A stretch of DNA of 8,068 nt from Planctomycetota bacterium. Lineage in GTDB: Bacteria > Planctomycetota > Phycisphaerae > UBA1845. Each line of letters opens with the position of its first letter. Within the stretch, counting starts at the first letter, position 1. The position numbers and the translations under genes are program-made. Location of the stretch: positions 1 to 8,068 of the forward strand of contig JADFRO010000122.1 in the NCBI GenBank assembly GCA_022561255.1. The letters are read 5' to 3'. This document shows, piece by piece, positions 5,941 to 8,068 of this stretch. The notes under the pieces were generated by a model. It was not told the origin of the DNA, ran no database searches, and worked only from the letters and a program-made list of their open reading frames with translations.

Positions 5941-7277
5941 TTGTGGACAAACAATTCGCGGAGCGCGGCTCCGATTCCCACCGGGCCTATCACCAAGAGC
6001 GTGTCGCCCGCTTGGATCTGATCGTCCGCACCCGGAACGCGAACGCGATCGTCCCGCCGAATCGCCGCGATCATCGCTTGGGGCGGCAACTGAATGTTGC
6101 GCAGCTCGTTGCCCAGAATTTTCGCTCGTGAAGAGGGGCGAACCTCGTAGACCTCCGCACTACCGGCGGCAAACGTCGCCAGGGAGCGAACCGGTCCCGT
6201 GTCAATGAGGTGTAGAATCATCTTGACGGCATCGGCACGGGGGCTAAAGGCATGGTCGATCCCCACGTGCGATACCAGCCTAAGGTATTTCGCCCGCTGG
6301 ACCACCGCGATCGACGTCGCCACTTTCTGCGTTTTCGCTTGAGCGCACGCCAGAATGTTACGCTCGTCCTCAGACGTAGCGGCCACAAACGTGTCCACAT
6401 GATCGACGTGTTCGTCGCTGAACGTATCGGGATCGGTCGGATCGGCTTCGAGAACCGTGACGTGGCTTAGTTTCTCAGCGAGCTCCTCGGCGCGCTGCCG
6501 CTGGTCGACGAACAGGCGTACCGAAAACACAGGATCTTTGAGTGCGCGACAAAGCCACACGGCGGTCGGCGTCTCACCCATGATCGCGATGTGGATTCGT
6601 TTGACCTTTCCGCGTTGAAAGTGACTACGAGCGCCCTCGAATCCGGCCGTCTCGCCGATCAGCGTTACCGCGTCACCGACTTCAATGCTCGTGGACGCAT
6701 CGGCCACGATTCCACCGGAGCTGCGCTCGACCGTGGCGACGCGCGCGCCCGCCGGGAGAGAAAGCTCGGAGAGCGTTTTTCCGATACTCGGAGCATGCTC
6801 AGTGACGCGGATGCGCTCCATTACCAATTGACCCGCCGCGAACTCCTCCAGTGCGATCGCGCCGGGATTACGGATCATACGAGCGATCGCAAGGGAGGTT
6901 AGGTGTTCCGGACAGATCAGCTCATCGATGCCGAGCTGCGCGGCGTAGGGCGTTCCGCGAAGGGAAAAGTTGGCTGTGTGGTGAACGCGAACGATCGTCT
7001 TGCGCGCGCCCGCCGCCTTGGCGACGGACGCTGAGAGAAGGTTGATTTCATCGATGTTCGTCGCGGCGATCATCAGATCGCACTTGGCAGCCCCCGCCTC
7101 GATTAGAACGTGGAAGTGTGCGCAGTGACCGACCAGCGTGCGTACGTCCAGCCGGTCGTCGAGCGCCTGCAGCTTCTCGGCTGATAGATCGATGAGCGTT
7201 ACGTTGTGTCCGGCGGCTGATAGGACGTCGGCGGCGTGTCCGCCCACCTCGCCCGCACCGGCGATGATGACATTCAT
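5937..7277 (-). CDS. trkA: TrkA potassium uptake regulator, two RCK modules
   Basis: TrkA is the cytosolic NAD(H)- and nucleotide-binding subunit that assembles under TrkH and gates K+ flow. At 446 residues it matches the family (E. coli 458). Module 1 begins at once with the Rossmann motif GAGEVG (7-12) and an acidic residue at the end of strand 2 (Asp30), followed by an RCK_C part at about 140-220. Module 2 starts near residue 227; its glycine loop is degenerate (MGETPTAV, 233-240), while the following LEADPTDPDTF and ATSEDERNILAC segments are typical. A second RCK_C domain (about 370-446) ends the protein. I chose the ATG at 7277 because MNVIIAGAGEVG is the family N-terminus. An upstream in-frame ATG at 7325, with AGGG before it, would add 16 residues unlike the family. 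The stop overlaps the trkH start. A 105-base gap to the upstream gene could hold the operon promoter, but I see no convincing one. Confidence 0.93.
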   Translation of the reverse strand: MNVIIAGAGEVGGHAADVLSAAGHNVTLIDLSAEKLQALDDRLDVRTLVGHCAHFHVLIEAGAAKCDLMIAATNIDEINLLSASVAKAAGARKTIVRVHHTANFSLRGTPYAAQLGIDELICPEHLTSLAIARMIRNPGAIALEEFAAGQLVMERIRVTEHAPSIGKTLSELSLPAGARVATVERSSGGIVADASTSIEVGDAVTLIGETAGFEGARSHFQRGKVKRIHIAIMGETPTAVWLCRALKDPVFSVRLFVDQRQRAEELAEKLSHVTVLEADPTDPDTFSDEHVDHVDTFVAATSEDERNILACAQAKTQKVATSIAVVQRAKYLRLVSHVGIDHAFSPRADAVKMILHLIDTGPVRSLATFAAGSAEVYEVRPSSRAKILGNELRNIQLPPQAMIAAIRRDDRVRVPGADDQIQAGDTLLVIGPVGIGAALRELFVHK

Positions 7278-7382
7278 GGAGTTCGCACCGCGCCACGGTG
7301 AACCGAGTGAGCAGTCTACCCCCATTTGACCCTGGAAACCAGACCACGCCCCAATCGTGGGCAGCCTGCTCGTCCGAGGAAA

Positions 7383-8068
7383 TTATGGCCCGTCGCTGTG
7401 GGGGTCGAAGTGCAAACGCAGGGTGCTGTCGATCACGTCGCGGAGCAGTTTGGCATCGGGCGCTGCGAACGCAGCCGTGAAGTCCTCGATCTCACGTCGC
7501 CGGTCGAACTGCTCGCCGCCCTTGCGACGGGCGAGGTGCCGAACGTAGCGGCTGAACTCAGCCGGGTGCTCGCGATGAAGGTAAAGCACGAGCGCCCAGG
7601 CCTGGGCGTAGAGCAGCGCGCGGTTTGCGTCGGGTTGCTGAAAGAGTGCCGCATTGCCGACGAATTCGTCGAGTTGAACCAGTCGTCCCTCGTCGATGAG
7701 GGCTTGAAACTTGATGTCACCGATGGTCGTGGCGCTGGACCCTACGCCGAGCGCCTCACGAAGGTCCGCCAGACGCATCTGGTTAACGCCGTGCAGCGTT
7801 CCCTGCGGGACGTTTGGAGCAACCTCGAACTGACATGCCAGCCCCTCCACGAGCCACGGCGGATTGGCTGCACCGCGCGTGTGAGCGCCGAGGTTGAACA
7901 GTATTTGATGAGCGGCCTCATGCCGCAGTACGAAACGATCGAAACGCCTCACGAGCGCGTCACGTTGCCCGCGCCAGATCATCAGGTTACGGGCAAGTTC
8001 ATCCACTTGGGATCGCCCCGCCGGCGACGTGTCTGGGTTCCGCGACATGCCCGCGAGGCGATCCTGGG
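7383..8068 (-). CDS. DUF1570-like HExxH zinc peptidase, N-terminus missing
   Basis: The frame is open to the right edge (codons continue upstream of the ATG at 8048), so the start lies outside the window; 228 C-terminal residues are visible, ending at the TAA at 7385-7383. Counting from Met at 8048, HEAAH is at 43-47 and the downstream Glu in PPWLVEGLA at 69. This HExxH plus Glu about 25 residues later is the gluzincin zinc site: two His and the third ligand Glu, with the first Glu as catalytic base. The P-x-WL-x-EGLA pattern and a C-terminal helical region (LYAQAWALVLYLHREHPAEF) resemble DUF1570 proteins, which are frequent in Planctomycetota and often exported. Whether this one has a signal peptide cannot be seen. 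The substrate is unknown. It is on the same strand as trkA, 105 bases away, and a link to potassium transport is not evident. Confidence 0.8.
   Translation of the reverse strand, partial: QDRLAGMSRNPDTSPAGRSQVDELARNLMIWRGQRDALVRRFDRFVLRHEAAHQILFNLGAHTRGAANPPWLVEGLACQFEVAPNVPQGTLHGVNQMRLADLREALGVGSSATTIGDIKFQALIDEGRLVQLDEFVGNAALFQQPDANRALLYAQAWALVLYLHREHPAEFSRYVRHLARRKGGEQFDRRREIEDFTAAFAAPDAKLLRDVIDSTLRLHFDPHSDGP

Noticed and set aside
7278..7325. Upstream TrkA start at 7325
   Set aside because: It has a possible AGGG ribosome site, but the added 16 residues precede the normal family N-terminus MNVIIAGAGEVG. Kept only as an alternative.
7344..7360. CCACG/CGTGG inverted repeat between the peptidase gene and trkA
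   Set aside because: Only five base pairs with a seven-base loop and no U tract; too weak to call a terminator or operator.
7300..7382. Promoter for trkA-trkH in the 105-base gap
   Set aside because: TAGACT-like -10 boxes occur, but none has a matching -35 box at good spacing.

Overview
The window looks like chromosomal DNA of a GC-rich bacterium, most likely a member of the Planctomycetota; Myxococcota or a related phylum is the alternative. The clue is indirect: a DUF1570-type HExxH peptidase (typical of planctomycetes) sits beside lipoproteins of the kind found in planctomycetes and myxobacteria (NHL and 'DVWAVG...FDG..W' beta-propellers, a cytochrome P460-like CxxCH protein). No mobile element, CRISPR array or rRNA was seen. 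No gene-free stretch exceeds about 150 bases.

Left block (1-3442, plus strand): four closely spaced genes that look like one transcript for envelope proteins. They are (i) the 3' part of a large NHL-repeat beta-propeller protein, open through the left edge; (ii) a P460-like c-type haem lipoprotein whose ATG overlaps the NHL stop by one base; (iii) a very small predicted lipoprotein (42 residues or fewer) with a clear lipobox; (iv) a predicted seven-blade propeller lipoprotein whose ATG overlaps the stop of (iii). The likely picture is two propeller scaffolds and a haem lipoprotein on the outer or periplasmic face. Their joint function is unknown, and this is the most plausible undescribed system here.

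Middle (3443-3790): the two blocks converge here. The region holds a cluster of three alternating inverted copies of ACGATTT (possible terminator), a tRNA-Arg(ACG) on the minus strand with a plausible promoter of its own, and a weak hairpin downstream of the minus-strand operon.

Right block (3791-8068, minus strand, read right to left): a partial DUF1570-like zinc peptidase entering from the right edge, a 105-base gap, then trkA and trkH (a potassium uptake system; 4-base ATGA overlap), an 80-codon ORF that fits exactly between trkH and the next gene, and a 120-residue membrane protein. TrkA is the cytosolic nucleotide-binding gating subunit and TrkH the membrane K+ channel/transporter. The last two products are unknown and may be accessory. 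trkH contains a run of ten G bases in its conserved STGGGMK motif, a candidate slippage site or a place to suspect sequencing error.
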